DNA of 64,000 bases from Bacteroides sp. (lineage in GTDB: Bacteria; Bacteroidota; Bacteroidia; Bacteroidales; Bacteroidaceae). The position numbers were made by a program, and so were the translations under genes. A model generated the notes under the pieces. That model was not told the DNA's origin. It did no database searches and was given only the letters and a program-made list of their open reading frames with translations. The stretch covers positions 5,356-69,355 of the forward strand of contig NZ_JASLER010000086.1 of NCBI RefSeq assembly GCF_030151085.1, written 5' to 3'. The stretch's first letter is position 1, and the number at the start of each line of letters is the position of its first letter. This document shows positions 1-9,691 of this stretch, one piece after another.

Positions 1-1912
1 TTGCGCCTTGAGAATTATTTCCGGTAATACCTACCAATCCTGATACAGACAGACCTGTGAGATTATTTCCGTTGATATTGCTGATGCCTGCTACTTGCAC
101 GCCACGCATACTTCCACCTACTACATTGGAGATTCCGGCCATCTGTACACCATTTACATCTCTGCCTACGACGGAGCCAAGAATATTTATCCCCAAACCA
201 TCCAGACGGTTCATGGAAGAGAATACTCCCAGATTGAAAAGGGTACTTCCCACGGTATCAGTCTTCTGTGTGGAAATGTTTTTCCATAACGAAAGATTGA
301 CTCCTGCCGGACCGTGATCGGTTCGGGAGGTACGTTGCCGTTTAGAGGTAACGGTAGGTGTTAATTCTTCGTCCGGCCAAGGTGCAGGCTTGCTGGTAGC
401 ACGTAAGATGGGACGTTGGGCATCTACGGAGCGGAGGTAATCACCCAGTTTCTGTGAAAGTGCTTGGACGATTTCCGGCTTCTCTTGAGCCATATCATGT
501 TTTTCGCTGATGTCGGCGGGAATATTGAAAAGCTCGCGTTTGCCGTTGCCGAAGTAATAAATCAGTTTCCAGTTGCCGGAGCGAATGGAGCAGGTAGCTC
601 CGATTCCGGGACCGGAGGGACCCCAACTATTGGGATAATGCCAGTAGATATCACGGTTCTTCATTTCGCTCTTACCGGTAAGCAGAGGCATGAAGCTGAT
701 GCCGTCCCGTTGCTGTACGGTTTCATAGTTTTCTACACCTGCCATATCGAGAATGGTGGGGAAGAAATCTTCGATCATCAGATAATGGTCGCATGTTGTC
801 TGAGGTTTTACAACTCCAGGCCAGCGGACAATCATGGGTTCACGCACTCCACCTTCGTAAGCGGAACCTTTCCCACTGTTGAGCGGATAGTTCTGTGTAT
901 GCAGTTGACCTACACGGGTGTGGGCTGCAAGACCACCATTGTCCGACATAAAAATGAGGATCGTATTGTCCGTCATATTATTCTCGTCCAGATAGTCCAT
1001 AATGTCTCCCAAACTTTTGTCCATACCTTCGATAAGCGTGGCATAAGCAGCTTCTACCGGTGGCAGACCTTTGTCCAGATACTTCTGATAGAAACGCATA
1101 TCAGGCTGTATGGGCGTATGGATGGCATAATGTGCCATATAGAGGAAAAAGGGTTTGTCTATCTTCTGTGCATCGTCCAGTGCTTTCTTGGCCTCAATGG
1201 TGAGGGCTTCGCTCAAGAAAGTATCTGTACCGTGATATTGTTCGAGCCCGGGGACAGCGGCCAACGGACTTTTACCATCGGGTTTATTGCCGAAGTTCTC
1301 TTTGCCATAGTAACTGGCAGGTGAGCCGGCAGCATGACCGGCAATATTCACTTCAAATCCCATTTTCAAAGGATCGGCTCCCGGAGTGTCTTCAGCACCG
1401 AAATGTGCTTTCCCGCAGTGGATGGTATGATAGTTATGGTCTTTGAGTAATTGTGCCAGGGAGGTTACTTGAGTAGTCCGTTCTATGCCGGGCTCCTGGC
1501 AGATACCGTTGACGTTCCATTCCGGATAAATAAGGATGGAGTCCGGTTCTTCGTGCGTGGTGTTTTTGCGGAGCGTCCAACTGGTTACACGATGCCGTGC
1601 CGCATTCATACCCGTAAAAAGGCTGACACGTGTAGGAGAACTGATACTACAGGCGTAAGCTTGTGTAAACATCTTGCCTTGTGTAGCCATACGCTCCATA
1701 TTGGGGGTATGATAAGTATCATTGTACCGGGTACGTTGTGTCCAGAAAGGTAAAGAGGTATCTTGCCAGCCCATATCGTCCACCAAGAACAAAATAATAT
1801 TGGGATGTTTTTCTGTTGTCGGCATGGCATTGCCTGACGGCACGCCACTAACTTCTCCTGCCACTCCACATATCGGGAACAAGGCAGCAGACAATAATAA
1901 TCCGTTTTTCAT
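1..1912 (-). CDS. Serine-type sulfatase with C-terminal surface-repeat domain (3' end outside window)
   Basis: Read from ATG at 1912, the frame stays open for 637 codons to the window edge. It begins with a signal peptide (residues about 1-20). The sulfatase domain has the metal-binding segment NIILFLVDDMGW, then S91-S92-P93-T94-R95, the S-x-P-x-R formylglycine motif of serine-type sulfatases that anSME activates. It ends near residue 518. Members of this family desulfate host or dietary glycans in the periplasm or at the surface. The frame then continues, without a stop, into four 16-residue Gly-rich repeats (572-587, 588-603, 604-619, 620-635) of the form GVQxAGISNxxGxxxx, resembling LA_2272-type surface repeats. 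It lies 36 bp downstream of the acyl-CoA synthetase on the same strand. The sulfatase call is secure. The substrate is unknown, and the fusion could reflect a lost stop codon. Confidence 0.9.
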   Translation of the reverse strand, partial: MKNGLLLSAALFPICGVAGEVSGVPSGNAMPTTEKHPNIILFLVDDMGWQDTSLPFWTQRTRYNDTYHTPNMERMATQGKMFTQAYACSISSPTRVSLFTGMNAARHRVTSWTLRKNTTHEEPDSILIYPEWNVNGICQEPGIERTTQVTSLAQLLKDHNYHTIHCGKAHFGAEDTPGADPLKMGFEVNIAGHAAGSPASYYGKENFGNKPDGKSPLAAVPGLEQYHGTDTFLSEALTIEAKKALDDAQKIDKPFFLYMAHYAIHTPIQPDMRFYQKYLDKGLPPVEAAYATLIEGMDKSLGDIMDYLDENNMTDNTILIFMSDNGGLAAHTRVGQLHTQNYPLNSGKGSAYEGGVREPMIVRWPGVVKPQTTCDHYLMIEDFFPTILDMAGVENYETVQQRDGISFMPLLTGKSEMKNRDIYWHYPNSWGPSGPGIGATCSIRSGNWKLIYYFGNGKRELFNIPADISEKHDMAQEKPEIVQALSQKLGDYLRSVDAQRPILRATSKPAPWPDEELTPTVTSKRQRTSRTDHGPAGVNLSLWKNISTQKTDTVGSTLFNLGVFSSMNRLDGLGINILGSVVGRDVNGVQMAGISNVVGGSMRGVQVAGISNINGNNLTGLSVSGLVGITGNNSQGA

Positions 1913-1948
1913 TTAGATAATTCTTTAGAAAGGGTTAGTTCGTTATTT

Positions 1949-3607
1949 TTATCCTTTAGCTTCTTGATACAAGAAACGTTTGATGGACTTCTTAGGTGTC
2001 TTCTCAAATTCTTCGGGATAGATTTTCATCTTGTATATTTGGCTGTAAGCGGGAAGTTCGGTGTTCAAGGAAACACGATTCTCTTCCATCAGGCGCTCAA
2101 TGTCGTCATTGTTCAATCCGTTGGCAAAAGCTTCGTCAAAATCGGGATAAACAAGACCGACCAGTTTCTCGTTTTGTTGCACAATGATGCTTTCGGCAAC
2201 GTATGGCATGTTGTTCAACTTATCTTCTATTTCTTCGGGATAGATATTTTGTCCGCTTGGTCCGAGAAGCATGTTCTTGCTGCGTCCTTTGATGGTTACG
2301 TTACCTTCGGCATCCATCAAAGCAAGGTCGCCGGTATAAAGCCAACCGTCTTTGTCGAGTACCTGACTGGTTGCTTCTTCATTTTTATAATAGCCTAACA
2401 TAACATTAGGTCCGCGACAAACAATTTCTCCCGGGATGTTTTCAGGATCAGAAGAGAGTATCTTCACTTCCATACGAGGTACAGCTTTTCCACAAGAACC
2501 TGGTTTGAAACGTGACCAGTCTTCGTAACAGATGATAGGACCGCATTCGGTCATGCCATAACCTACGGTATATGGGAACTCAATCATGCGTAGGAATTGC
2601 TCTACTTCCTGATTGAAAGCTGCACCGCCAACAACAACTTCGGCAAAGTTTCCACCAAAAGCATTCATGACTTGCTCGCGTACGGTAGCCCGTATCTTGT
2701 CATTAATGATAGGCACTTTAAGAAGGAGCTTCATGGTAGGCGTTTCCAGTTTGGGGAGTACATTTTTCTTGATGATCTTCTCGATGATAAGAGGTACGGA
2801 AATCACCAGTTTGGGTTTTACCTCGGCAAATGCCTGGAAGATAATCTTCGGGCTGGGCATACGTGTAAGGTAGTAGATGTGGCAACCTGCGGAGAATTCA
2901 TACAGGAATTCGAAGGCTAATCCGTACATGTGTGCCATAGGAAGTATAGAGACCATTTTATCGCCAGCATTCAGCGTCAGTACTTCGAAGGCAAAGGCGG
3001 TGTTCGACCAAAGGCTGCGGTAGGGCAGCATCACTCCTTTAGAGTAACTGGTGGTACCGGAAGTATAATTGATAACAGCCAATTCGTCGGGCTGATCCTT
3101 ATGATAAGAAATATGTTCTTTGCGGAAGTTCTTGGGATATTTCTTTCCGAACATCTCATTGAGGTGATCGCGCGCATAGTCCAATTTCTCGGTACGCGAC
3201 ACAATGATAGAGAAGTCAGTCATCAGCATGATACCTTCCAATAACGGCATGGCGTTTTCGTTGAGGTTTTCCCAAACCATGTCGCCTACAAACAGAAGCT
3301 TGGCCTCGGAATGGTTTACGATATTATGAATATTATCTGCCTTGAATTCGTGTAGAATAGGAACGATCACTGCACCATACGTTACTACTGAGAGGAACGT
3401 TACACCCCAGTGAGAACTATTACGGCCACAGACGGCAATCTTATCGCCTTTCTTTATACCGCTTGCTTCAAAAATGATATGTAGCTTTTCTATCTTGCGT
3501 GCTACATCTTTATATTGTAAAGTTGCTCCATTATAGTCGGTTAGAGCGTCTAAATCCCAATTTGTTTTAATACTATTTTCTATATAGGCGATAAAACTTT
3601 GTTCCAT
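1949..3607 (-). CDS. AMP-forming long-chain acyl-CoA synthetase / AMP-binding ligase
   Basis: This adenylate-forming enzyme is predicted to activate a fatty acid with ATP and join it to CoA. It carries the AMP-binding P-loop YTSGTTSYSKG (about residue 180-190), the A5-type motif YGMTECGP, the YTGD motif, a GRSKNML hinge, and a C-terminal Lys in KTPKKSIKRF. The length (about 552 residues) fits the family. An in-frame ATG 12 bases upstream (3619) is also possible. I prefer 3607 because the promoter's -7 box at 3636-3643 then leaves a leader of ordinary length. The sulfatase follows in the same direction. Acyl specificity cannot be read from the sequence. Confidence 0.9.
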   Translation of the reverse strand: MEQSFIAYIENSIKTNWDLDALTDYNGATLQYKDVARKIEKLHIIFEASGIKKGDKIAVCGRNSSHWGVTFLSVVTYGAVIVPILHEFKADNIHNIVNHSEAKLLFVGDMVWENLNENAMPLLEGIMLMTDFSIIVSRTEKLDYARDHLNEMFGKKYPKNFRKEHISYHKDQPDELAVINYTSGTTSYSKGVMLPYRSLWSNTAFAFEVLTLNAGDKMVSILPMAHMYGLAFEFLYEFSAGCHIYYLTRMPSPKIIFQAFAEVKPKLVISVPLIIEKIIKKNVLPKLETPTMKLLLKVPIINDKIRATVREQVMNAFGGNFAEVVVGGAAFNQEVEQFLRMIEFPYTVGYGMTECGPIICYEDWSRFKPGSCGKAVPRMEVKILSSDPENIPGEIVCRGPNVMLGYYKNEEATSQVLDKDGWLYTGDLALMDAEGNVTIKGRSKNMLLGPSGQNIYPEEIEDKLNNMPYVAESIIVQQNEKLVGLVYPDFDEAFANGLNNDDIERLMEENRVSLNTELPAYSQIYKMKIYPEEFEKTPKKSIKRFLYQEAKG

Positions 3608-3635
3608 GATATTGCACATTTAGTTGAAATTTGTG

Positions 3636-3666
3636 CAAATATAAGAGTTTCTGCATAGAAAGCAAA
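3636..3666 (-). promoter_or_regulatory. Bacteroides-type promoter of the acyl-CoA synthetase
   Basis: On the minus strand, TTTG (3663-3666) lies 19 bp upstream of TATATTTG (3636-3643). This matches the primary sigma factor consensus of Bacteroides (-33 TTTG, -7 TAnnTTTG). Transcription would start near 3629. Confidence 0.75.
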
Positions 3667-3702
3667 CTTTTAGACAGAAAATAGTTTTGCAATATACTTT
3701 TT

Positions 3703-6105
3703 CTAAAACTCTACTGTAACGCCTAGTGTAGGAAGGATTGTTCCGCTTTCTTGTTTCAGATATTTCATTTTATAGCGCTGTTCGTTGACGGGAGCCGAAG
3801 GATTCTCAATGATTCCTGTGCTCATAATGACATCCGCTTGCTTTAGTTTGTTGCCGGTAATGTTTTGTATATCCAGATAGATTCCTACCATGCAACGGCG
3901 GAAGTAGAAAGACTTGTCTACACGCAAATCGAATTGAGCAAAATTAGGAAGCCGCTCTGTGTTGTAGCGGGAGTAATCATAATAAGGTTGGCCTTTGGCA
4001 TCCCAGGCTTCTACCAGTGAGGATTTCTCAATATCGTATGGGGTGTAAGGTGCCCCTCCGATATAACTTACTTTGCCACCTATACTCCAGCGTCGGGGCA
4101 GATTGTAAGTGCCGCTCATATTAAGAATAAAACGATTGTCCCATGCCGATGAAATATATTCGGCTTCCGAACGGTTGCGGTATTCGCTGCGGAACAGGGT
4201 GAAAGAAGAGACGAGGTTGAACCTGCCTGATGCTTGCCATCGAAACATGTTTTCCAAACCGTATGCTCTGCCGTTGGCGGTGGAGGCGAGTGCTTCGTTG
4301 CCTACCACACCGTAGTCATTGCCTTTGCATGCCAGTGGGATATTGTCTTGCAAGGAGAGGGGAATACGGTTGTAACGCTTAAAGAAACCTTCGGCCGATA
4401 CCATGAAACGGTCTTCATAATGCCAATCCAAACCGATGCTGCTTTCCAGCACTTGCATGTATTTCAGGTTCTTATTCAGGTAAATGCCATCGTTATCTTT
4501 AAAACCTAAAGCGGTGTAGGGAGGCAACTGGTGGTATAACCCGGCATTTCCGCTTAATGTCCATTGTGGGGTAAGTTTGTAGGAGGCGGAGAGGCGGGGG
4601 GATAGTTGTTTCCAAGGTTGCTTCATTTCGCTGCTATACGTGTTGCCATCCATGCGTATGCCGGCAGAGAGTGCCAGACGTTTGTTGGCAGTGGTATAAT
4701 CGGAGGAAAAGAAAGCTCCCCAACTGAAAATGTTGAGAGAGGTTTCGTAAATGGATAGTATACCTGAATTGCCGAATATCTTCTGACGGGAGTTGTTACT
4801 ATATATGGAGTTGTTCAGTTCTCCTCCTTCACGCAAAGTCCATTGTCCAAGATTGGTCTGGTTTTCGAAGCGTAAAGTTGTCTTCTGCTCTACTGAACGA
4901 AGGCGCAGGGTAAGGTTATCTTCCGAAGAGTCGTCGTTGTTGCGATACTTGATGTTACGGTTATTCAGATAGTTGTGGCTCAGGGTGAGAGATTGTACAT
5001 GCTTGCCGCTGTAATGTCGGTAAGATGCTCCCAAGGTAAAGGTTTCCTGATTGATGGTTGGCAGGTAGCTCAGCAGATATTCTGCATCCTCTCCTTTTTC
5101 ATCTGTGTTCAGTTTCATTTTATCAATACCTACCAAGCCGAGAAGCGTCAGCTCGTCGTGTTCGGAAAACTTGGTTTTCACTTTGAATTGTCCGTCTATG
5201 AAATTGGGTAGGAAAGGGAGTCCCAAAGCCTTGAACAAGAGTTGCAGATACGACTGGCGGGCAGAAAAAAGATAAGTGGTGCGATCACTTAAATGTCCCG
5301 TTCCGCTTAATGAAACTTCGGATGCACCGATGGTAGCCTTGAACGCTTGTTTGTCGGGATTACCGTCTTTTAGCCGGAAATCAAGAACAGAACTCAGCGC
5401 ACCGGAACGGTTAGCGGGGAAAGCACCTGTATAAAAGGTGATTTCACGTATTAAGTCAGCATTGACAATACTAACCGGACCTCCTGAAGCGCCTTGTGTA
5501 GCAAAGTGGTTGATGTTGGGTATCTCAATACCATCCATGTAGAAACGATTCTCCGAAGGTGAGCCACCGCGTACAATCAAGTCATTTCGATAACCGATGG
5601 GGGAGAAAGAAACACCGGGATAGGAGCGGACTATACGTGAAACATCCCGGTTGGCTCCCGGACTTTTCTCTATTTCCTGCAAGCCAATGATGCGCATGCT
5701 TACCGGACTTTCCAAGCTTCGCCTGAAAGGTGAAGGCATGACAACTACGGTTGATAGCATATTGGCATCTTCCTCCATCTCTATTTCAATGAACGGGGTG
5801 GAGGCAGACACTATATATTCGGAAGTAGAAACTGTGTGATACCCTATGCACGAGGCTTCAAAACGATAAATACCCGGAGGTACTTGTTCTATACGAAATA
5901 CACCAAGCGAATCGGTAGATGCGCCTTTTCCGGGTATGCCGGTTACAAATACATTGGCATAGCCAACGGGACGACGGGATTGCTTGTCGATAACCTTTCC
6001 ACGGACGGGATAGGTTACGGGAGCAATCCTGGCATTCGCTATCTGACTGATGCTTAATACAAGCAACAGGAATAGCATAAACACAAATTCAACCTTGTTC
6101 CGCAT
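3703..6105 (-). CDS. TonB-dependent outer-membrane receptor with carboxypeptidase-regulatory N-domain
   Basis: An 800-residue TonB-dependent receptor, translated from ATG at 6105; an upstream GTG at 6114 is less likely. It has a signal peptide (about 1-25), a CarboxypepD_reg-like beta-sandwich (VRGKVIDKQSRRPVGYANVFV, about 35-115), a plug domain (about 125-240, with IVRGGSPSENRFYMDGIEIP), and a 22-strand barrel ending in ..GVTVEF, a typical terminal aromatic residue. It would import a substrate across the outer membrane using TonB energy. No SusD-like partner is adjacent, so it does not look like a SusC polysaccharide locus. It follows gmd-fcl by 26 bp on the same strand, but whether they are functionally linked is unclear. 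The ligand is unknown. Confidence 0.88.
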   Translation of the reverse strand: MRNKVEFVFMLFLLLVLSISQIANARIAPVTYPVRGKVIDKQSRRPVGYANVFVTGIPGKGASTDSLGVFRIEQVPPGIYRFEASCIGYHTVSTSEYIVSASTPFIEIEMEEDANMLSTVVVMPSPFRRSLESPVSMRIIGLQEIEKSPGANRDVSRIVRSYPGVSFSPIGYRNDLIVRGGSPSENRFYMDGIEIPNINHFATQGASGGPVSIVNADLIREITFYTGAFPANRSGALSSVLDFRLKDGNPDKQAFKATIGASEVSLSGTGHLSDRTTYLFSARQSYLQLLFKALGLPFLPNFIDGQFKVKTKFSEHDELTLLGLVGIDKMKLNTDEKGEDAEYLLSYLPTINQETFTLGASYRHYSGKHVQSLTLSHNYLNNRNIKYRNNDDSSEDNLTLRLRSVEQKTTLRFENQTNLGQWTLREGGELNNSIYSNNSRQKIFGNSGILSIYETSLNIFSWGAFFSSDYTTANKRLALSAGIRMDGNTYSSEMKQPWKQLSPRLSASYKLTPQWTLSGNAGLYHQLPPYTALGFKDNDGIYLNKNLKYMQVLESSIGLDWHYEDRFMVSAEGFFKRYNRIPLSLQDNIPLACKGNDYGVVGNEALASTANGRAYGLENMFRWQASGRFNLVSSFTLFRSEYRNRSEAEYISSAWDNRFILNMSGTYNLPRRWSIGGKVSYIGGAPYTPYDIEKSSLVEAWDAKGQPYYDYSRYNTERLPNFAQFDLRVDKSFYFRRCMVGIYLDIQNITGNKLKQADVIMSTGIIENPSAPVNEQRYKMKYLKQESGTILPTLGVTVEF

Positions 6106-6108
6106 AGT

Positions 6109-6136
6109 AATCACTAATCACTAAACACTAATCACT
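6109..6136. repeat. Four heptad repeats AATCACT between fcl and the TonB receptor gene
   Basis: Four consecutive 7-bp units (AATCACT, AATCACT, AAACACT, AATCACT) start at 6109, 6116, 6123 and 6130. They overlap the fcl stop codon. The same heptad recurs at 8378-8391 and 21387-21454. Confidence 0.8.
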
Positions 6137-7208
6137 CCCCAAGATACCAATCATACATCCGTTGTACCCCTTCTTCAATTTCCACTTTATGGTGCCAGCC
6201 CAAGGAATGAAGTTTGGAGGGATCGGTCAACTTACGCATGGTACCGTCGGGTTTAGTGCTGTCGAAGGAAAGTTTTCCTTGATAGCCTACGGTAGAAACA
6301 ATTAACTCAGCCAGTTGTTTGATGGATATCTCTTTGCCTGTACCGATGTTGATATGGCAGTTGCGAATGTCTTTATCACCTTGTTTATAGGTATCTTTGA
6401 AGTCTACTTGTTCCATGACGAAGACGCTGGCATCTGCCATCTCCTCGCTCCAAAGGAACTCATGCAGAGGAGTACCGGTACCCCAAAGTTTCACTTCTTC
6501 TTCGCTGATTCCATATTTGTTCAGGATGCGTAGAATTTCTTCTTTGTTGTTTTCACCGCTGGTGCCTTCTACCGGGCGGAGGTTCATATCCCGGCGTACA
6601 GCATCCCAGTCATTCTGTTTCAGGCAATGGGCAAGGTGTATTTTGCGAATCATGGCGGGAAGCACATGGCTACGTTCCAGGTCGAAATTATCATTAGGAC
6701 CGTAAAGATTAGTGGGCATTACGGCAATGTAGTTTGTGCCATATTGCAGGTTGAAACTTTCGCACATTTTCAGTCCGGCAATTTTGGCGATGGCGTATGG
6801 CTCGTTAGTATATTCCAGCGGAGAGGTGAGCAGGGCATCTTCCTTCATGGGTTGCTCGGCATCACGAGGGTAGATGCAAGTACTTCCCAGGAAAAGAAGC
6901 TTTTTCACATTGTGGCGGAAGCTTTCACCGATAATGTTTTGCTGTATTTGCAGGTTCTTGTAGATAAAGTCGGCACGGTAGATGCTGTTTGCCATGATAC
7001 CACCTACAAAGGCGGCGGCAAGGAAGACGTATTCCGGCTGTTCTTCATCGAAGAACTTGCGAACGGCTACTCCATCGAGCAGGTCAAGTTCTTTGTGGCT
7101 TTTGCCTACAAGATTGGTATATCCTTTCTCTTGCAGGTTTTTCCAAATAGCAGAACCTACCAATCCACGATGACCTGCGATGTATATTTTTGCGTTTTTG
7201 TCTAACAT
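6132..7208 (-). CDS. fcl: GDP-L-fucose synthase
   Basis: This is the epimerase/reductase that converts GDP-4-keto-6-deoxymannose to GDP-L-fucose with NADPH. It is an extended SDR fold of 358 residues, with the N-terminal nucleotide motif GHRGLVGSA and the catalytic Y-x-x-x-K in YAIAKIAG. The Ser/Cys region GSTCIYPRDAEQP and the segment NLYGPNDNFD are typical of Fcl. It lies 18 bp downstream of gmd, so the two form the complete de novo GDP-fucose pathway from GDP-mannose. In Bacteroides the product feeds capsule and glycoprotein fucosylation. Confidence 0.95.
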   Translation of the reverse strand: MLDKNAKIYIAGHRGLVGSAIWKNLQEKGYTNLVGKSHKELDLLDGVAVRKFFDEEQPEYVFLAAAFVGGIMANSIYRADFIYKNLQIQQNIIGESFRHNVKKLLFLGSTCIYPRDAEQPMKEDALLTSPLEYTNEPYAIAKIAGLKMCESFNLQYGTNYIAVMPTNLYGPNDNFDLERSHVLPAMIRKIHLAHCLKQNDWDAVRRDMNLRPVEGTSGENNKEEILRILNKYGISEEEVKLWGTGTPLHEFLWSEEMADASVFVMEQVDFKDTYKQGDKDIRNCHINIGTGKEISIKQLAELIVSTVGYQGKLSFDSTKPDGTMRKLTDPSKLHSLGWHHKVEIEEGVQRMYDWYLGE

Positions 7209-7226
7209 AATAATCTCAATTTATTT

Positions 7227-8303
7227 CTAATCTTCTTTGCTTCTTAAGTGCAACTTCTTCACGAATTTCATGTCGTGTGCCGCCATGATACGTACCAGTT
7301 CTTCGAAACTGGTTTGTCTGGGGTTCCAGCCCAGCAATGTTCTGGCTTTGGTGGGGTCTCCTAAGAGTTGCTCTACTTCTGCCGGACGGAAGTACTTAGG
7401 GTCAACTTCTACAAGCACTTTGCCGGTTTTCACATCGATACCTTTTTCATTAACTCCTTTACCTTCCCAAAGCAGTTCGATACCTACTTCTTTGAATGCC
7501 AAAGTAGCGAACTCACGAACGGTATGCATTTCACCGGTAGCGATGACGAAATCTTCCGGGGTATCGTGTTGCAGGATGAGCCACATACATTCTACGTAAT
7601 CTTTGGCATATCCCCAGTCACGCAATGAATCGAGGTTACCCAGGTATAGCTTATCTTGAAAACCTTGTGCGATACGAGCGGCAGCAAGTGTTATTTTGCG
7701 GGTTACGAAAGTCTCGCCACGGCGTTCGCTTTCATGATTGAACAGAATGCCGTTAACGGCAAACATTCCATAGCTTTCGCGATAGTTCTTGGTGATCCAG
7801 AAACCGTATTGCTTGGCTACGCCATATGGACTGCGGGGATAGAACGGTGTCGTCTCTTTTTGAGGAACTTCCTGCACTTTGCCGAACAGCTCGGAGGTGG
7901 ATGCCTGATATATTTTTGTTTTCTTCTCCATACCCAGAATGCGAACAGCTTCGAGCATGCGCAGAGTACCTACGGCATCGGTCTCAGCAGTGTATTCGGG
8001 CACATCGAAGGAGACTTTTACATGGCTCTGTGCGGCCAGATTGTATATTTCATCGGGTTGAACTTGTTGAATAATGCGGATGAGCGAACTACTGTCCGTC
8101 AAGTCACCGTAGTGCAAGTTGACGGTACGTTTCTGCTTCATGTCACGTACCCACTCGTCAAAGTAGAGGTGTTCGATGCGTCCTGTATTGAAGGAGGAGG
8201 AACGGCGCAAGATACCATGTACCTCATATCCTTTTTGTAAAAGGAATTCGGCAAGGAACGAACCGTCCTGCCCGGTAATTCCGGAAATAAGAGCTTTCTT
8301 CAT
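7227..8303 (-). CDS. gmd: GDP-mannose 4,6-dehydratase
   Basis: The first committed step to GDP-fucose: NADP-dependent 4,6-dehydration of GDP-mannose. The 358-residue protein has GITGQDGSFLAEFLL at the N-terminus, the substrate and catalytic segment STSELFGKVQEVPQ with Y-x-x-x-K in YGVAKQYG, and NHESERRGETFVTRKIT, a signature of the GMD family. It is the first gene of a probable gmd-fcl unit. Length and motifs are complete, and the enzyme appears intact. Confidence 0.96.
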   Translation of the reverse strand: MKKALISGITGQDGSFLAEFLLQKGYEVHGILRRSSSFNTGRIEHLYFDEWVRDMKQKRTVNLHYGDLTDSSSLIRIIQQVQPDEIYNLAAQSHVKVSFDVPEYTAETDAVGTLRMLEAVRILGMEKKTKIYQASTSELFGKVQEVPQKETTPFYPRSPYGVAKQYGFWITKNYRESYGMFAVNGILFNHESERRGETFVTRKITLAAARIAQGFQDKLYLGNLDSLRDWGYAKDYVECMWLILQHDTPEDFVIATGEMHTVREFATLAFKEVGIELLWEGKGVNEKGIDVKTGKVLVEVDPKYFRPAEVEQLLGDPTKARTLLGWNPRQTSFEELVRIMAAHDMKFVKKLHLRSKED

Positions 8304-8377
8304 TCTGAATTATTTTTGTTTACTGTTTTTGTAGGGGGCAAAATTCGTCATTTTTTGTGAGATGACAAAACTTATAT

Positions 8378-8391
8378 AGTGATTAGTGATC
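8378..8391. repeat. Two AGTGATT heptads at the 3' end of the symporter gene
   Basis: AGTGATT then AGTGATC, in the inverse orientation of the AATCACT units at 6109. They overlap the 3' end of the downstream symporter gene. Little more can be said of this short copy. Confidence 0.55.
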
Positions 8392-9564
8392 AGCCGGACA
8401 AATCTGTTTTTTCCCTAGTACCTTGTCAATCACCAATGCAATTGCTCCATCGCCTGTAACATTACAAGCTGTTCCGAAACTATCCATCGCAATGTAGAGT
8501 GCAATCATCAACGCTTGTGCCGATTCATCAAATCCCAGCATGGATTGCAGAATGCCCAATGCTGCCATGATAGCACCACCCGGAACGCCCGGAGCAGCCA
8601 CCATTGTAATACCCAACATAAAGATGAAGCCTGCAAATAATGAGAAATCGTGTGGCATGCCCTGCATAATCATCAAAGCCAATGCGCATGCCACAATCTT
8701 CAACGTGCTGCCCGATAAGTGGATAGTAGCGCAGAGCGGAATGACGAAACCGGCAATGTCCGCAGACACCCCGTTCTTCTTCGTCTGTTCCAGTGTTACC
8801 GGAATGGTGGCGGCAGAAGATTGGGTTCCTAACGCCGTAAAATATGCGGGCAACATTCTACCTAAAAGTTTAAAAGGATTTCTGTGTACAAATAATGCCG
8901 CAATGCAATACTGGAATACCAACAGGAAAATATGCAGCAGGAAGATGACTCCGATTATCTTGATAAATACCATCAGTATGCCGAACACTTGTCCGGAATG
9001 AGTCATGTTGAGGAAAATACCGAATATATAAATGGGTAATAAAGGAAGGATTACTGCACTTATCATCTTGACGATAATCTCCTGAAAATCGCGTGCTACA
9101 TTCTTTAGTGCATCGCTCCGTAATTGTGCCAATCCAAGTCCTAAAGTGAAGGCCAGTACCAGTGCCGTCATCACATTCATTAAAGAGGGGATAGCTACCG
9201 AAAAATAAGGTAAAATACCTTGCGCTTCACTCACTTGTTCAAGAGGGGCTCCGGGTGTGATGAGTGAAGGAAAAAACGCCATACCTGTAAAATAAGATAG
9301 AAATCCGGAAAAGAGAGTTGCACCGTATGCAATGAACGCTGTAACCAAAAGCATCTTTCCTGCCCCTTTACCAATATCAGCAATGGCAATCGTTACTAAT
9401 CCCAAAATAATGAGCGGAATAGAAAAGTTCAAGAATTCACTGAAGATGCCGTTAAAGGTTACAAACAGACGCACTAGCGGTGCGGGAAGAAAATTTCCGA
9501 ATAGAATACCCAGGATAATAGCGATAATAATACGCGGCAATAAACCGATATGGATCTTTTTCAT
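8383..9564 (-). CDS. Dicarboxylate/amino acid:cation symporter (DAACS family)
   Basis: An inner-membrane sodium- or proton-coupled carrier of the glutamate/dicarboxylate family, 393 residues, with about eight hydrophobic helices and two re-entrant loops. Family motifs visible are TQSSAATIPVTLE (HP1 serine-rich loop), AAPGVPGGAI (HP2) and NVTGDGAI (TM8 cation/substrate site). Substrates in the family include glutamate, aspartate, serine and C4-dicarboxylates; the sequence does not show which one applies. It is a single-gene unit divergent from gnd. A -7-like TACTTTTG lies on the minus strand at 9607-9614. Confidence 0.9.
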   Translation of the reverse strand: MKKIHIGLLPRIIIAIILGILFGNFLPAPLVRLFVTFNGIFSEFLNFSIPLIILGLVTIAIADIGKGAGKMLLVTAFIAYGATLFSGFLSYFTGMAFFPSLITPGAPLEQVSEAQGILPYFSVAIPSLMNVMTALVLAFTLGLGLAQLRSDALKNVARDFQEIIVKMISAVILPLLPIYIFGIFLNMTHSGQVFGILMVFIKIIGVIFLLHIFLLVFQYCIAALFVHRNPFKLLGRMLPAYFTALGTQSSAATIPVTLEQTKKNGVSADIAGFVIPLCATIHLSGSTLKIVACALALMIMQGMPHDFSLFAGFIFMLGITMVAAPGVPGGAIMAALGILQSMLGFDESAQALMIALYIAMDSFGTACNVTGDGAIALVIDKVLGKKQICPADH

Positions 9565-9691
9565 AAGCTTTAAGATTACACTTTAATGTGATTGACCTAT
9601 CGATTGCAAAAGTAATATTTTATTTTCGAAATTCATACGAACAAATGGCATGAGCATTTTGTTTCATAACAAAGACAAAATTTACAAGTAT

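Noticed and set aside
464..1324. A long plus-strand open frame opposite the sulfatase
   Set aside because: It is the complement of a clear sulfatase, has no domain features, and breaks at no conserved boundary.
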